Assembly: GCA_036375695.1 (NCBI GenBank)
Contig: DASVBU010000020.1
Coordinates: forward strand, 34,852 to 98,851
Source of the DNA: ZC4RG35 sp036375695
GTDB taxonomy: Bacteria; Actinomycetota; Acidimicrobiia; Spongiisociales; ZC4RG35
Direction of reading: 5' to 3'
DNA length: 64,000 bases
The notes under the pieces were generated by a model. That model ran no database searches, had not been told where the DNA came from, and saw only the letters and a list, made by a program, of their open reading frames with translations. A program made the translations under genes and the position numbers. Numbering within the stretch: the stretch's first letter is position 1; each line of letters starts with the position of its first letter. This document shows, in pieces, positions 24,310 through 32,346 of the stretch.

Positions 24310-25041
24310 GTGCGCGACATCCTCTCCGACCTGGTAGCCGAGCAACAGTTCCTCGACCAGTCCCTGCAACGGGTGCCGATAAAGGTCTGGGATTTGGTCA
24401 CTCCGAACAAGCCCTGGACCGTTCGCGACACCATCTCGCATCTCGCCGATTTCGAGGAACTCGGCGCCGACGCCCTCAACGGGGGCAAGCGGGTAGAGGA
24501 GTGGCAGAAGGCATCCGACCTCGAGGCGATGAAGAAGGTCGCCATCAAGAAGGGCCGGTCCATGCGCCCCCAGGACGTCATCGAGTGGTGGCGAGCCGGC
24601 CGTGCCCGGGTGGTCGAGCCCCTGTCCCACATGTCGCCGGAGGACCGCGTCCCCTGGATCGCCGGTGACATGAGCGCCAAGACCTTCGCCACCTTCCGTC
24701 TCATGGAGACGTGGATGCACGGTCTCGACATCTACCAGACGCTGGGCATCGAGGTCGAGGACACACAGCGCATCCGCCACGTCTGCTGGCTCGGTTGGAA
24801 GACCCTCCCCTATGCCTTCAAGCAAGCCGGTGAGCACTATGAGCCGATCCGGGTCGAGGTGATCGGCCCCGGCTACGCGAAATGGGTCTACGGCCCCGAG
24901 GACACCGACCAGCTGATCAAGGGCTCGGCGTCCGACTGGGCGCGCCTGGTCGTGCATCGCGTCAAGCCATCCGACACCCGTCTCAAGGTCACCGGCTCCT
25001 ACGCCGAGACCGCCATCAAGGTCGCCCGGGCCTTCCTGTGA
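24310..25041 (+). CDS. TIGR03084-like / MDMPI-N (DinB-fold) putative metal-binding protein
   Basis: A 243-residue DinB-like protein related to mycothiol-dependent maleylpyruvate isomerases. The N-terminal four-helix region has the metal-binding His in RDTISHLADFEE and a second in METWMHGLDIYQ, with the spacing of this family. The C-terminal beta domain (RVEVIGPGYAKWVYG...DWARLVVHR) is an SCP2-like part. It fits the TIGR03084 group, whose reaction is unknown; a mycothiol-linked conjugation is an inference from the family. The stop overlaps the next start (GTGA, 25038-25041), so the BtpA-family gene is translationally coupled. Confidence 0.82.
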   Translation: MRDILSDLVAEQQFLDQSLQRVPIKVWDLVTPNKPWTVRDTISHLADFEELGADALNGGKRVEEWQKASDLEAMKKVAIKKGRSMRPQDVIEWWRAGRARVVEPLSHMSPEDRVPWIAGDMSAKTFATFRLMETWMHGLDIYQTLGIEVEDTQRIRHVCWLGWKTLPYAFKQAGEHYEPIRVEVIGPGYAKWVYGPEDTDQLIKGSASDWARLVVHRVKPSDTRLKVTGSYAETAIKVARAFL

Positions 25042-25826
25042 GCGCCATCCCCCGTCTGGTGGGGATGATCCATCTCGCCCCCCTTCCCGGCTCGCCGCGT
25101 CATGGCGGATCGATGGGTGCGGTCATCGAGTCGGCGGTTCGGGACGCCACGATGCTGGCCGACATCGGCTTTCCCTGTCTGATGGTGGAGAACTTCGGCG
25201 ACGTCCCCTTCTTCCCCGACCGGGTGCCGCCCGAGACTGTGGCCGCCATGACCCTGGCAGTGTCCGAGATCTCCCGTGCCGTGGCCTTGCCCCTCGGGAT
25301 CAACGTCCTTCGCAACGACGCCCTGGCCGCGCTGGGCATCGCGGCCGCGACGGGTGCCGCGTTCATCCGCGTCAACGTCCTCGTCGGAACCATGTACACC
25401 GACCAGGGCCCCATCGTGGGCCGGGCGGCCGAAGTCGCCCGCGCCCGCGCCGCGTTGGCTCCTCACGTCCAGGTATGGGCGGACGTGATGGTCAAGCACT
25501 CCACTCCCCCGCCCGGGCTGGACGCCGCCCTGGCGGCCCGGGACACGATGGAGCGCGGCCTGGCCGACGCCGTCATCGTCTCCGGTTCGGGGACCGGTCA
25601 ACCGGTCGATCCCGATCTCGGCAAGCGGATCCGGGAGGCCGTGCCCGGGAGCCGGCTGGTCATCGGTTCCGGGGCGACTCCGGAGAATCTCGAGGACCTG
25701 ACTTCGTTCGCCGACACGGTGATCGTCGGCACGTCCATCAAGGTCGATGGTGACGCCCGCAACCCGGTCGACCCGGCCAGGGCGGCGGCGTTTCGGGCCG
25801 CAGCGGCCTCCGCGGGCCTGATTTGA
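25038..25826 (+). CDS. BtpA family protein (TIM-barrel)
   Basis: A 262-residue predicted TIM-barrel of the BtpA/SgcQ group. Recognisable pieces are GMIHLAPLPGSPRHGG at the start, DIGFPCLMVENFGDVPF, PLGINVLRND, FIRVNVLVGTMYTDQG, VWADVMVKHS, VSGSGTG, and the C-terminal phosphate-binding-like VIGSGATPENL. Cyanobacterial BtpA helps photosystem I accumulate, but this organism shows no photosynthesis genes here, so the job must differ; nucleoside or sugar metabolism is a family-level guess. GTG start overlaps the previous stop. Confidence 0.85.
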   Translation: MSAIPRLVGMIHLAPLPGSPRHGGSMGAVIESAVRDATMLADIGFPCLMVENFGDVPFFPDRVPPETVAAMTLAVSEISRAVALPLGINVLRNDALAALGIAAATGAAFIRVNVLVGTMYTDQGPIVGRAAEVARARAALAPHVQVWADVMVKHSTPPPGLDAALAARDTMERGLADAVIVSGSGTGQPVDPDLGKRIREAVPGSRLVIGSGATPENLEDLTSFADTVIVGTSIKVDGDARNPVDPARAAAFRAAAASAGLI

Positions 25827-25910
25827 GGGCCTGTGGATATTGGGACGGGCGACCCATACCCGCGCCACGCATCATCGCCAAGACTCTGATGATCGACGGA
25901 TGGGCGGACG

Positions 25911-26486
25911 ATGCGTGACATTTCCACCGACATCTTGATCCAGGTCATGGAGGACGTCATCGAGGACCTCCATGGGCACGTGCATCGCGTGTCCGACCTC
26001 GCCGTGAACCTGGGCACAGGTCTCGATCTCCCCGACGAGGACCTCAAACGCCTCGCCCTGGCCGGTGTGCTCCACGATGTCGGCAAGATCCACCTCGACC
26101 CCGGGATCCTCGGCAAGCCCGGGCCCCTCAACGAGGAGGAGCGGGAGTTGATGCGCCGGCACCCGGAACTGGGCTTCGCCATGACCCGGAACCGTCTAGA
26201 TCCCAAGGTCGCCGAGGCCATCCTCTACCACCACGAGCGGTACGACGGAAACGGCTATCCGTTCGGCCTCTCCGGTCAGGAGATCCCCATCCTGAGCCGG
26301 ATCGTCCTCGTCGCCGACGCCTTCGACGCGATGACCTCGGTCCGGGCCTACCAGCCCGCGCTGCCGGTCGAATACGCCATCGACGAGATCTCCCGCAACG
26401 CCGGGACTCAATTCGACCCGGCCGTGGTCGAGGTGTTCCTCGACCTGTCCAACCGGGACCTCCTGCCTCAGGTCCTGGCCAGCTGA
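25911..26486 (+). CDS. HD-GYP domain phosphodiesterase
   Basis: A 191-residue, nearly single-domain HD-GYP protein expected to degrade cyclic di-GMP (or a related cyclic nucleotide). The metal ligands are visible: HD at 55-56 (LHDVGK), HH at 107-108, and the GYP motif at 115-117 (YDGNGYP), followed by ADAFDAM. No sensor domain, signal peptide or membrane segment is present, so any input must come from a partner. A GGATGGGCGGA ribosome-binding-like stretch precedes the ATG. No diguanylate cyclase is in the window. Confidence 0.9.
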   Translation: MRDISTDILIQVMEDVIEDLHGHVHRVSDLAVNLGTGLDLPDEDLKRLALAGVLHDVGKIHLDPGILGKPGPLNEEERELMRRHPELGFAMTRNRLDPKVAEAILYHHERYDGNGYPFGLSGQEIPILSRIVLVADAFDAMTSVRAYQPALPVEYAIDEISRNAGTQFDPAVVEVFLDLSNRDLLPQVLAS

Positions 26487-26510
26487 CGCGGCACGCCGGG
26501 CCGAATCGGG

Positions 26511-26516
26511 TACAAA
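26511..26516 (+). promoter_or_regulatory. Leaderless -10 box for the mini-ORF/MFS unit
   Basis: TACAAA ends 7 bases before the ATG of the eight-codon frame at 26524. The spacing matches the leaderless pattern seen elsewhere in this window and suggests that transcription starts at or next to that ATG, not near the MFS gene's own ATG 23 bases on. Confidence 0.4.
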
Positions 26517-26523
26517 CCACCCG

Positions 26524-26550
26524 ATGGCCGGCCGCGTGACCCCCCGATGA
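26524..26550 (+). CDS. Eight-codon leader peptide (MAGRVTPR) overlapping the MFS start
   Basis: A complete mini-ORF of eight codons plus TGA. Its stop shares two bases with the ATG of the MFS gene (ATGA at 26547-26550). With the TACAAA box ending 7 bases upstream, it would be translated directly from a leaderless mRNA and pass ribosomes on to the MFS frame by reinitiation. The MFS start has no convincing Shine-Dalgarno of its own, which fits. It is too short for homology evidence; the call rests on position alone. Confidence 0.35.
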   Translation: MAGRVTPR

Positions 26551-27752
26551 CCGCCAGGGAGACCTGGCGCCGACCCGGATTCCGCCAGCTGACCCGTGGG
26601 TGGTTCCTGATCAACGTGGCCGACGCGGCTCTTTTCCTCATGCTCGCCGCATGGACCAAGGATCTCACGGGGTCCGACCCGGCCGCAGCCGGCGTATTGG
26701 TCGCCGTGGGCCTCCCCTCGTTCCTGGCCCCGTTCCTGGGCCAGGTCGCCGATCGGGTCTCGCGCAAACGTCTCATGGTGGTCACCTGCATCGTGACGAT
26801 TCCGGTCCTCCTCACCCTGGTGCTGGTGGACGGCCCGGGAGAGATCTGGCTCATCTATCTCGTGACGGTCATCTATGGCTGCTCCGGTCATCTGGTCGTG
26901 GCGGCCCAGTCGGGCCTGGTCAGAGATCTGCTCCCCGACGAGGAGCTGGCCGTTGGCAACGGGATCCTCTCCACCATCGACATGTCGCTCCGCCTGGTCT
27001 CGCCGCTCCTCGGGACCGGTCTCTACGTCTTCCTCGGGCCGCTCGCCGTGGTGCTGGTGGCCGTGCTCGGGTTCGCGGGCGGGGCGGTCCTTCTCGACCG
27101 GCTCGAGATCGATGAGTCACCACCGGCCGAGAAGACCCCCGGCCGCTACTGGTACGACCTGACGGCGGGGTTCCGCCACCTCTGGGCAATCCCGGGGCTG
27201 AGACGGCTGACCATCACCCTCGCCATCACGTTCGGGGCGGTGGGAATGGTGAATGCGGCCGTGTTCCCTGCCATGGAGCAGGGCTTCGGGGTCGAGCCGG
27301 CGACGATCGGGATCCTCGTCTCGATCCAGGGAATCGGATCCGTGGTCGGTGGGGTGACCGCGGCCCGGGTGATCCGACCGCTAGGTGAGCCCCGCACGGT
27401 GGCGCTCGGGATGGCCGTGGTGGGTGTCGGCCTGTTCCCCGTCGCCGGGAGCAGCCTCGCGCTGGCGATAGCCGGGCTGCTCGTCATCGGGTTGGGTCTC
27501 CCCTGGGTCATTGTCGCCTTCACCACCATGCGTCAGCGCCTCACCCCACCGGAGCTCCAGGGCCGGACCTCGGCGGCCACGAACATGGCGCTCAACGTGC
27601 CCCAGACGGGTGCGCTTGCCCTGGCGGCCATCGCGCTCGGTTTCCTCGACTACCGCCTGCTGGTCGTGGCCACCGTGACGGTGCTGCTGGTGATGGCGCT
27701 CACGCTCCGCAATGCAGTGGTGGTCGACCCGGAAAGGCCGGTCACGGGCTGA
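26547..27752 (+). CDS. MFS transporter (EntS-like)
   Basis: Twelve-helix major facilitator permease of 401 residues. The loop-2 signature is FLGQVADRVSRKRLMVV. The halves are linked by a short charged loop (DESPPAEKTPGRYWYDL), and the second half repeats the fold. It resembles the EntS/MFS_3 exporters and the other MFS protein in this window at 13.2-14.6 kb, but has no adjacent regulator. Translation is probably coupled to an upstream eight-codon frame. It converges with the SDR gene and overlaps its 3' end by 11 bp. Substrate unknown. Confidence 0.88.
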   Translation: MTARETWRRPGFRQLTRGWFLINVADAALFLMLAAWTKDLTGSDPAAAGVLVAVGLPSFLAPFLGQVADRVSRKRLMVVTCIVTIPVLLTLVLVDGPGEIWLIYLVTVIYGCSGHLVVAAQSGLVRDLLPDEELAVGNGILSTIDMSLRLVSPLLGTGLYVFLGPLAVVLVAVLGFAGGAVLLDRLEIDESPPAEKTPGRYWYDLTAGFRHLWAIPGLRRLTITLAITFGAVGMVNAAVFPAMEQGFGVEPATIGILVSIQGIGSVVGGVTAARVIRPLGEPRTVALGMAVVGVGLFPVAGSSLALAIAGLLVIGLGLPWVIVAFTTMRQRLTPPELQGRTSAATNMALNVPQTGALALAAIALGFLDYRLLVVATVTVLLVMALTLRNAVVVDPERPVTG

Positions 27753-28521
27753 TCCCGGAGGAGCCGGCGCCGACCACTCCTCCGTCGATCGGGATGACCG
27801 CCCCGGTCATCCATGACGCCGCATCGGAGGCCAGGTAGACGATCAAGGGCGCCACGTCCTCCGGCTCGCCGACCCGACCCAGCGGATGCATCCGCGCCGT
27901 GAATTCCTCGTCGGCCAGGAGCGCGCCGGCGAGACGGGTCCGCACCACACCCGGGGCTACTGCGTTCACCCTGATCTTGGGCGCCAACTCCAACGCCAGC
28001 TGCCTGGTGAGATGGATGAGACCGGCCTTCGAGATGTTGTAGGCGCCCATCAGGGCGCTCGGTCGCAGCCCGGCCACCGACGCCACGTTCACGATCGCCC
28101 CTCCATGGGCCCGCATCCAGGCGTGGTAGGCGGCGCGCACCCACAGCAAGGGGGCCCGCATGTTGACGGCCCAGGTCTTGTCCAGGGCGCCCAGGTCGAC
28201 CTCCATCAGGTCGCCCGCGGCGGGGTTGGTCCCGGCGTTGTTGACCAGGATGTCCAACGACCCGTACCGATCCACGGTCGCCGCCACCGCGTCCGCGGCA
28301 GCCTCCTCCGAGTCGGCTCGCGCCGCTAGCGCCAGGATCGAGTCCCCGGGGACGCCCGCGGCCAGGAGCTCTCCCCGGGCCGCCTCGATCGTCTCCTCCT
28401 TGCGGGCGGTGATGGTCAAGCCCTTGGCCCCGCTCCGGGCCAACTCCAGCGCGGTGGCGAGACCGATCCCCCTGCTGGCGCCGGTGACGAGAGCGACCTT
28501 CCCAGAAACGCTGATCTCCAT
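27742..28521 (-). CDS. SDR family NAD(P)-dependent oxidoreductase
   Basis: Classical short-chain dehydrogenase/reductase of 259 residues. It has the TGASRGIG cofactor motif near residue 15, NNAG at about 95, the catalytic Ser in VNVASVAG, YxxxK as YNISK at about 160, and the C-terminal IPIDGGVVG typical of FabG-like members. An Arg in the first loop after strand 2 (TARKEE) suggests NADPH preference. The ATG at 28521 is supported by a TACCGT box 6 bases upstream. Substrate unknown. It is divergent from the PadR gene. Confidence 0.92.
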   Translation of the reverse strand: MEISVSGKVALVTGASRGIGLATALELARSGAKGLTITARKEETIEAARGELLAAGVPGDSILALAARADSEEAAADAVAATVDRYGSLDILVNNAGTNPAAGDLMEVDLGALDKTWAVNMRAPLLWVRAAYHAWMRAHGGAIVNVASVAGLRPSALMGAYNISKAGLIHLTRQLALELAPKIRVNAVAPGVVRTRLAGALLADEEFTARMHPLGRVGEPEDVAPLIVYLASDAASWMTGAVIPIDGGVVGAGSSGISP

Positions 28522-28567
28522 GCCGCGACGGTAGCCAGCACGGCCCGGACGAGTCCGCAGACGCCGC

Positions 28568-28608
28568 TTGACAAACTCACTCGCCCCCGTATACTCGCCT
28601 ACGAGTAT
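28568..28608 (+). promoter_or_regulatory. PadR promoter with operator over the -10 box
   Basis: A textbook promoter: TTGACA (28568-28573), 16-base spacer, TATACT (28590-28595). A perfect inverted repeat, ATACTCG-CCTA-CGAGTAT (28591-28608), covers the -10 box and start region, which would let the PadR protein repress its own gene and the ABC exporter behind it. PadR sites commonly have 7-base arms around a short spacer, so the assignment is plausible. Binding is inferred. Confidence 0.75.
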
Positions 28609-28627
28609 TTGTGGACGAGGAATATTG

Positions 28628-29245
28628 ATGGCCAAGCGGAAGATGGACAACATGCTCGCCCTGGCGGTGCTGGTCCTCCTCTGGGAGCGACCGATGCACC
28701 CCTACGAGATGGCGCAGGTCCTCCGCGAACGCGGCAAGGACATGAGCATCAACATCAAGTGGGGGTCGCTGTACACGGTGATCCGCAGCCTCGAGCGCAA
28801 CGGGTTCATAGAGGTGACCCGCACCTTCCGTGAGGGACGCCGCCCGGAGCGGACCGTCTACGCCATCACCGAGGAAGGCCGCGAGGAGATGCGCGCGTGG
28901 CTCCGGGAGCTGATAGCCGTCCCGGCCAAGGAGTACCCCCGGTTCGAGGGAGCCCTCTCCCTCGCCGGCGCCCTGCCCCCGGACGAAGTGATCTCGTTGC
29001 TCGAGGAGCGTGTCAGGCGTCTCGACGGAGAGATCGCCGAGATCAACGCCCAGCTGGCAGCAGCCGGCGAGCACGTCGCCCGGATCTTCCTCATCGAGGG
29101 CGAGTACGTGGTGGCCATGCGGCACGCGGAGGCGGAATGGATCCGCTCCCTCCTGTCCGAGATCGAAGCGGGCACCCTCGAAGGTCTCGATCTGTGGCGC
29201 AGTTTCCACGACCAGGAGGAAGGAGGTGAGATGGCCGAGAAATGA
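28628..29245 (+). CDS. PadR family transcriptional regulator
   Basis: A 205-residue PadR protein. The N-terminal winged helix (ALAVLVLLWERPMHPYEMAQVLRERG...SLYTVIRSLERNGFIEVTR) has the family's GSLY and ERxGFI signatures. The C-terminal half is a helical dimerisation domain (LLEERVRRLDGEIAEINAQLAAAG is coiled-coil-like). PadR proteins usually repress exporters and are released by the exported compound. The ATG at 28628 follows a GACGAGGA ribosome-binding region. It precedes a DrrAB-like exporter by 148 bp. Confidence 0.92.
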   Translation: MAKRKMDNMLALAVLVLLWERPMHPYEMAQVLRERGKDMSINIKWGSLYTVIRSLERNGFIEVTRTFREGRRPERTVYAITEEGREEMRAWLRELIAVPAKEYPRFEGALSLAGALPPDEVISLLEERVRRLDGEIAEINAQLAAAGEHVARIFLIEGEYVVAMRHAEAEWIRSLLSEIEAGTLEGLDLWRSFHDQEEGGEMAEK

Positions 29246-29250
29246 GAGAG

Positions 29251-29288
29251 GGCCTCGGTGAAGGTGCGGACACACCCGCACCGAGGCC
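29251..29288 (+). other. Hairpin with two competing folds between padR and the ABC genes
   Basis: Arms GGCCTCGGTG (29251-29260) and CACCGAGGCC (29279-29288) pair perfectly. An alternative stem, GGTGCGG (29263-29269) with CCGCACC (29276-29282), reuses part of the second arm, so the two cannot form together. There is no U-tract. It could be a partial terminator, an mRNA-processing site or an attenuator. The rest of 29289-29393 shows no other feature. Confidence 0.4.
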
Positions 29289-29393
29289 AAGTACCAGGAA
29301 ACCGGCTGCGGGAGCAACCGGACTCGAGGTCCCACGAGTCAGGCTAGTCCCCCGTCGCCGGTCGGAAAGAACGACCTAGACCGGAGGACGAAC

Positions 29394-30401
29394 ATGACAT
29401 CCGACAACCAGAGGCCCCCTGCCATCGAGGTGGAGGACCTCGTCAAGACCTACCGAAACGGCGTCAAGGCGCTGGACGGCATCTCGTTCCGCGTCGCCGA
29501 AGGCGAGACATTCGGGCTGCTGGGGCCCAATGGCGCCGGCAAGTCCACAACCATCAAGATCCTGACCACGCTCGCCCGCGCCGACTCCGGCATCGCCCGG
29601 GTGGCCGGCGTGGATGTGGGGCGTGACCCGGAGACGGTCCGCCGTCTCATCGGGGTGGTCTCACAGCGCTCGGGGGCCGACCCGGTGGCCACGGGTCGCG
29701 AGAACCTCCTCCTGCAAGGCCGTCTCTACCGTGTCCCCGCGGGCTCCCTGCGCAAGAGGGTCGACGAGCTGCTCGAGCGCTTCGGTCTCGGCGACGCGGC
29801 CGACCGCAAGGTGCGTACCTACTCGGGTGGCATGCAACGCAGGCTCGACGTCGCGCTCGGCCTCGTCCACGGGCCGCGCGTCCTGTTCCTCGACGAGCCC
29901 ACCACCGGGCTCGACCCCGAGGTCCGGGCCGCCATGTGGCAGGAGATCGAACGTCTCGCCGCAGAGGACGGAATGACGATCCTGCTCACCACCCACTACA
30001 TGGACGAAGCCGATCGGCTTGGCGACCGGCTCGCCATCGTCGACCGCGGCCGGGTGGTCGCCACGGGGACGGCCGACGACCTCAAGGGTGAGCTCCGGGG
30101 CGATGGCGTCGACATCGAGCTCGCCGACCCGTCCCAGGCCGAGCCGGCCCGCGGCGTCATCGTCGAGCTGCCGGGGATGAGGGATGTCGCCGTGGACGGC
30201 CGACGGGTGTTCGCCCGTGCCGACTCCGGAGCCGCCGCCGTGCCCACGGCACTGGCGGCTCTGGAGCGGTCCGGCATCCCTGTGGCCGCGGTGAGCATCT
30301 CCCGGCCATCGCTCGAGGACGTCTACCTGCGGTACGCCGGCCGGCGCTTCGCCGAGGCCGACGCAGGTCCGGAACTCGCGACGATCGGAGGTTCGAGATG
30401 A
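29394..30401 (+). CDS. DrrA-like ABC exporter ATP-binding protein
   Basis: A 335-residue nucleotide-binding subunit of the daunorubicin-resistance type. Walker A is GPNGAGKS near residue 45, the signature is YSGGMQRRLDVA, Walker B is VLFLDEPTTGLD, and the H-loop is TTHYMDEAD. The C-terminal roughly 100 residues (ELRGDGVDIELADPSQ...) are the DrrA-type extension. It couples by a 4-bp overlap to the permease gene and follows padR, so export of a toxic small molecule is the likely role. Confidence 0.93.
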   Translation: MTSDNQRPPAIEVEDLVKTYRNGVKALDGISFRVAEGETFGLLGPNGAGKSTTIKILTTLARADSGIARVAGVDVGRDPETVRRLIGVVSQRSGADPVATGRENLLLQGRLYRVPAGSLRKRVDELLERFGLGDAADRKVRTYSGGMQRRLDVALGLVHGPRVLFLDEPTTGLDPEVRAAMWQEIERLAAEDGMTILLTTHYMDEADRLGDRLAIVDRGRVVATGTADDLKGELRGDGVDIELADPSQAEPARGVIVELPGMRDVAVDGRRVFARADSGAAAVPTALAALERSGIPVAAVSISRPSLEDVYLRYAGRRFAEADAGPELATIGGSR

Positions 30402-31174
30402 GTGCTGTCCTGACCGACACCTGGTGGCTGACACGCCGCCGACTCGCCATATTCCTGAACCAGCCCGGTTACCTGGTGGTGACCCTGATCCAGCCGGCGG
30501 TTTGGCTCTTCCTCTTTGGGAGCCTGTTCCGTCGGGTGGTGGAGCTGCCCGGGTTCGAGGCGGCTTCCTATCTGGACTACCTGGTTCCCGGGGTGCTGGT
30601 GATGAACGCGCTGTCGTCCAGCATCTGGGCCGGAATGGGCATGCTCGAGGAGATCGAGCGCGGGACCATGAACCGGTTCCTCACGCTGCCGATCAGCCGG
30701 ACCGCCATCATGAGCGCCAGTCTCGGTGAGTACGCGGTGGGCAACTTCGTCCAGTCGCTGATCATCCTGGGCATGGGTGCGCTCGGCGGCGCCGAATACC
30801 CCGGTGGCATCGTGGGAATGGCAGTGATGGTGATCGCCGCGGGCCTGCTGGGCACGATCGTCGGGGCACTTTCCAACGCCCTCGGCATGGTGGCCCGGGA
30901 GCGGGAGACGATCATCGGCGTCAACACCTTCCTGCTCCTGCCGTTGACTTTCCTCTCCAGCGTCTTCATGGCAGAAGAGCTGATGCCGGGGTGGATCGCC
31001 AACATCGCCCGGTTCAACCCCCTCGACTGGGCGGTCCAGGTGGGCCGGTCGGCTCTGTCGGCCGATCCCGACTGGACGTTGATCGCATCTCGCGGTGCCT
31101 GGCTGGTCGTACTGGCCATCCTGGCGCTGGCGGTCTCGGTCCGGACCTTCCGGTCCTACCAGAAGTCGGTCTGA
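30398..31174 (+). CDS. ABC-2 type transporter permease (DrrB-like)
   Basis: A 258-residue membrane subunit with six hydrophobic helices (starting near residues 25, 60, 105, 140, 175 and 230) and the ABC-2 signature around LLPLTFLSSVFMAEELMPGW, followed by FNPLDWAVQVGR. It overlaps the ATPase gene (ATGA). Together with that ATPase it forms a DrrAB-like exporter under PadR control. Substrate unknown. Confidence 0.92.
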   Translation: MSAVLTDTWWLTRRRLAIFLNQPGYLVVTLIQPAVWLFLFGSLFRRVVELPGFEAASYLDYLVPGVLVMNALSSSIWAGMGMLEEIERGTMNRFLTLPISRTAIMSASLGEYAVGNFVQSLIILGMGALGGAEYPGGIVGMAVMVIAAGLLGTIVGALSNALGMVARERETIIGVNTFLLLPLTFLSSVFMAEELMPGWIANIARFNPLDWAVQVGRSALSADPDWTLIASRGAWLVVLAILALAVSVRTFRSYQKSV

Positions 31175-31181
31175 TCGACCC

Positions 31182-31682
31182 CTATCCGTGCCCGGCCCTG
31201 CGGACGCCCCCGTACTTCAGGCGGGTGTCCGCCAGGGCCGCGGCGCGTGCCTCGTCGTCGTTGACCCCGGCGTCGACGAGCTCGCCGATGAAGAGTGTGT
31301 GGCTGCCCAGGTCGTGGGACTGCACCACGCGGCACTCCATCCAGGCGATCGCCTCCTCGAAGATGGGGACACCTGTCTTCCCGGCCCTCACCGGCCTCCC
31401 GTTGAGGGTGGAGTCCTCCCGGACCGCGGGCTTGGAGAACTTGACGAACACCCTGGTGTCCTCCGACGACCAGAGGTTGACCGAGAAGGCCCCGCCCTCG
31501 GTGATGAGACGATGCGTGACCGCCGAGTTGTCCACCGAGATGCCGATCAGAACCGGCTCCTGGCTGAGCTGGGTCACCCAGCTGGCGGTCATCCCGTTCC
31601 ACTCGTCACCGGACGCGGCGCCGACCAGGACGAGGGCGTTGGGGATCTTGAAAGTCACCTTGTTGACCAGCTCGGCGTCCAT
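31182..31682 (-). CDS. Flavin reductase family protein
   Basis: A 166-residue FMN-binding split-barrel protein of the flavin reductase/HpaC type. The sequence WNGMTASWVTQLSQEPVLIGISVD matches the flavin-binding strand pair with the conserved NxxTASW. KPAVREDSTLNGRPV and WMECRVVQSHDLGSHTLFIGEV-like segments follow. GCGAGGAG precedes the ATG. It is divergent from the universal stress protein gene. It could reduce flavin for a monooxygenase or be a flavoprotein in its own right. Confidence 0.88.
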   Translation of the reverse strand: MDAELVNKVTFKIPNALVLVGAASGDEWNGMTASWVTQLSQEPVLIGISVDNSAVTHRLITEGGAFSVNLWSSEDTRVFVKFSKPAVREDSTLNGRPVRAGKTGVPIFEEAIAWMECRVVQSHDLGSHTLFIGELVDAGVNDDEARAAALADTRLKYGGVRRAGHG

Positions 31683-31727
31683 GGGCTCCTCGCCATACCC
31701 GATCGTGAGGACCCTAATGTCATACCC

Positions 31728-32237
31728 GTGCGCATCCTCGTCGCCACCACCGGTGTGCTTCCGGCTACACCGGTCGCCGAGTTCTGCCGGATGCTCATCG
31801 GCGAGAACCCGCAGGTGACCGTCATGACCGTGGTCCAGGTGCCACGGTCCTTCCTGGAGTCGCTCGACGACACCGTCCGTCGCTCCTTCCTCGACGACGA
31901 CGAGTCCGACCAGGCCGCTGCCGAGGAGAAGGCGGCCCGCTATCTCGAGGAGCGCGGCCGCCGCGCCGTGGACCCGATCCGCGCCGCCCTGGCCGCCGAG
32001 GGGATCGAGACCGACGTCCGTTTCGTCGAGGGCGACGACCCCGCCGAGGCGATCATCAACACCGCCGAACAGGTCGGGGCGGAGATGGTGATCATGGGCG
32101 CCACCCGTCGACTCTTCACCGAGGAGGCCTGGAAGAGCGTCTCCGCACGGGTGATGGTCAACTCACGTCTCCCGGTGCTCCTGGTCCCGGGGACACGCAT
32201 CGAAGACACCCAGGAGATGCCCATCCTCGAGCTCTGA
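31728..32237 (+). CDS. Universal stress protein family protein
   Basis: A 169-residue UspA-fold protein beginning with strand 1 (VRILVATTG) and ending VMVNSRLPVLLVPG. The ATP-binding pattern G-2x-G-9x-G(S/T) is not kept: only the first Gly (MGATRRLF) is present, so nucleotide binding is doubtful. A charged helix at about residues 45-80 is longer than usual. The GTG at 31728 has a TAATGT box (31715-31720) 7 bases upstream. It lies opposite the DevR-like regulator, across a repeat. Confidence 0.82.
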   Translation: MRILVATTGVLPATPVAEFCRMLIGENPQVTVMTVVQVPRSFLESLDDTVRRSFLDDDESDQAAAEEKAARYLEERGRRAVDPIRAALAAEGIETDVRFVEGDDPAEAIINTAEQVGAEMVIMGATRRLFTEEAWKSVSARVMVNSRLPVLLVPGTRIEDTQEMPILEL

Positions 32238-32269
32238 AAGGGCTCTGACCCTCGGTCCGAGCCGTACGG

Positions 32270-32331
32270 GGTACTTGGTACTTCGTACTGGGAATCAAAC
32301 TTTCGGGTACCAGGTACCCGGTACCAAGTAC
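32270..32331. repeat. Inverted TACCAAG repeats between convergent genes
   Basis: About three units read as GGTACTT and then, after a 20-base gap, about three read as GGTACCA, so the two halves can fold back on each other (GTACTTGGTAC with GTACCAAGTAC). The site sits between the ends of the universal stress protein and the response regulator genes and may act as a bidirectional terminator, though it has no U-tract. Confidence 0.65.
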
Positions 32332-32346
32332 GGCCGCCATGAGGCC

